NCBI GenBank assembly: GCA_020721255.1
Contig: DYND01000001.1
Location: 1 to 64,000, forward strand
Reading direction: 5' to 3'
DNA from: Chlorobium chlorochromatii
GTDB taxonomy: Bacteria > Bacteroidota > Chlorobiia > Chlorobiales > Chlorobiaceae
Length of the DNA stretch: 64,000 bases
Below, in pieces: positions 63,214 to 64,000 of this stretch (position 1 is its first letter; each line of letters opens with the position of its first letter). Made by a program: the position numbers and the translations under genes. Below the pieces are notes generated by a model that was not told the origin of the DNA, searched no databases, and saw only the letters and a list, made by a program, of their open reading frames with translations.

Positions 63214-64000
63214 ATGATGAGTAACGATACAGCAAACAATCACATGCCAGTCCTGGAATTTGAATACAAGGCTGAGATGAAGCAGCTTCTTGACCTTATT
63301 GTTCATTCACTTTATACGCACCCTGAAATCTATCTCAGGGAGCTTATTTCAAACGCCTCCGATGCATTGAGTAAAGTGCGTTTTAATGCCTTGACCGATC
63401 AGGATATTCTCGATAAAGAGGCTGAACTTGCCATTCGCATCAGCATTGATTCTCAAGAGATGACTTTTGTTATTCAAGATAGCGGCGTTGGCATGACTGA
63501 AGAGGAGCTGATTGCCAATCTCGGAACGGTTGCCAAGTCGGGAACGCTCAGCTTTATGCAGGCTCTTAAAGAGCAGCAGCAACAGCTCGATGGTAACTTG
63601 ATTGGTCAGTTTGGTGTAGGTTTCTATTCCGTATTTATGGTGACTGAGGAGGTAACGGTTGAAACACGGAGCGCGCATCCTGATTCGCAGGGGTATCGGT
63701 GGCGTTCGAGTGGCCAAGGCACCTATACTATTGAAAAGATCGACAAAGCTGAACGTGGCACAACCATCTCTTTTAAGCTCAAAGAGGAGCACAAAGAGTT
63801 TGCTGAAGAGTATCGGGTTGAGCAGATTATTAAAAAGTACTCTAATTTCGTTGATTTCCCTATCTATCTCGCAGACAAGCAGGTCAACAGTATTACGGCG
63901 CTATGGCAACGTTCCAAGAGTGAACTCAAAGCGGAAGAGGTCAATGAGTTTTACAAATTTATCGCCAACGATTATAGCGATCCTCTCGACTATCTGCCTG
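63214..64000 (+). CDS. htpG: Molecular chaperone HtpG (Hsp90), 5' part, runs off window
   Basis: Manual translation: [43 protein letters not shown]...[27 protein letters not shown]...[15 protein letters not shown]. Absent from the supplied ORF track because there is no stop in the window. Confidence 0.96.
   Translation, partial: MMSNDTANNHMPVLEFEYKAEMKQLLDLIVHSLYTHPEIYLRELISNASDALSKVRFNALTDQDILDKEAELAIRISIDSQEMTFVIQDSGVGMTEEELIANLGTVAKSGTLSFMQALKEQQQQLDGNLIGQFGVGFYSVFMVTEEVTVETRSAHPDSQGYRWRSSGQGTYTIEKIDKAERGTTISFKLKEEHKEFAEEYRVEQIIKKYSNFVDFPIYLADKQVNSITALWQRSKSELKAEEVNEFYKFIANDYSDPLDYLP

Noticed and set aside
1-64000. Transposons, prophage genes, rRNA operon
   Set aside because: No transposase, integrase, structural phage gene or rRNA sequence recognised on either strand.

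Overview
The window looks like chromosome from a low-GC green sulfur bacterium (Chlorobiota). This is an inference from the gene content: KorAB, NfnAB, and an 11-subunit Nuo complex without NuoEFG. It is not a database match. Most of the window is housekeeping: rsfS, gyrA, pyrG, rluB/scpB, hisAH, nfnAB, accABC/efp, a HU-like gene, korAB, alaS, serB, ribD/ribE, tpx, rarA, tolC-like, two tRNA-Leu genes, the nuoA-N operon, kdsC/neuB-like genes and the 5' part of htpG. The accessory regions are: (i) a left-end defence-like patch (3' part of a DNA methyltransferase, a two-gene ATPase plus putative PD-(D/E)XK module, and decaying gene fragments); (ii) a NotI-family endonuclease-like protein whose N-terminal helical region looks ferritin-like, overlapped by a small helical partner gene, with no methyltransferase nearby; (iii) a compact GT2/GH8/TPR-porin exopolysaccharide-type cluster; (iv) a secreted pair at 60.0-61.4 kb, including a proline-rich 24-bp-repeat protein. 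The best candidates for something undescribed are the NotI/ferritin-like pair and the ATPase/nuclease-like pair. All product names come from reading the translations; no homology searches were run.
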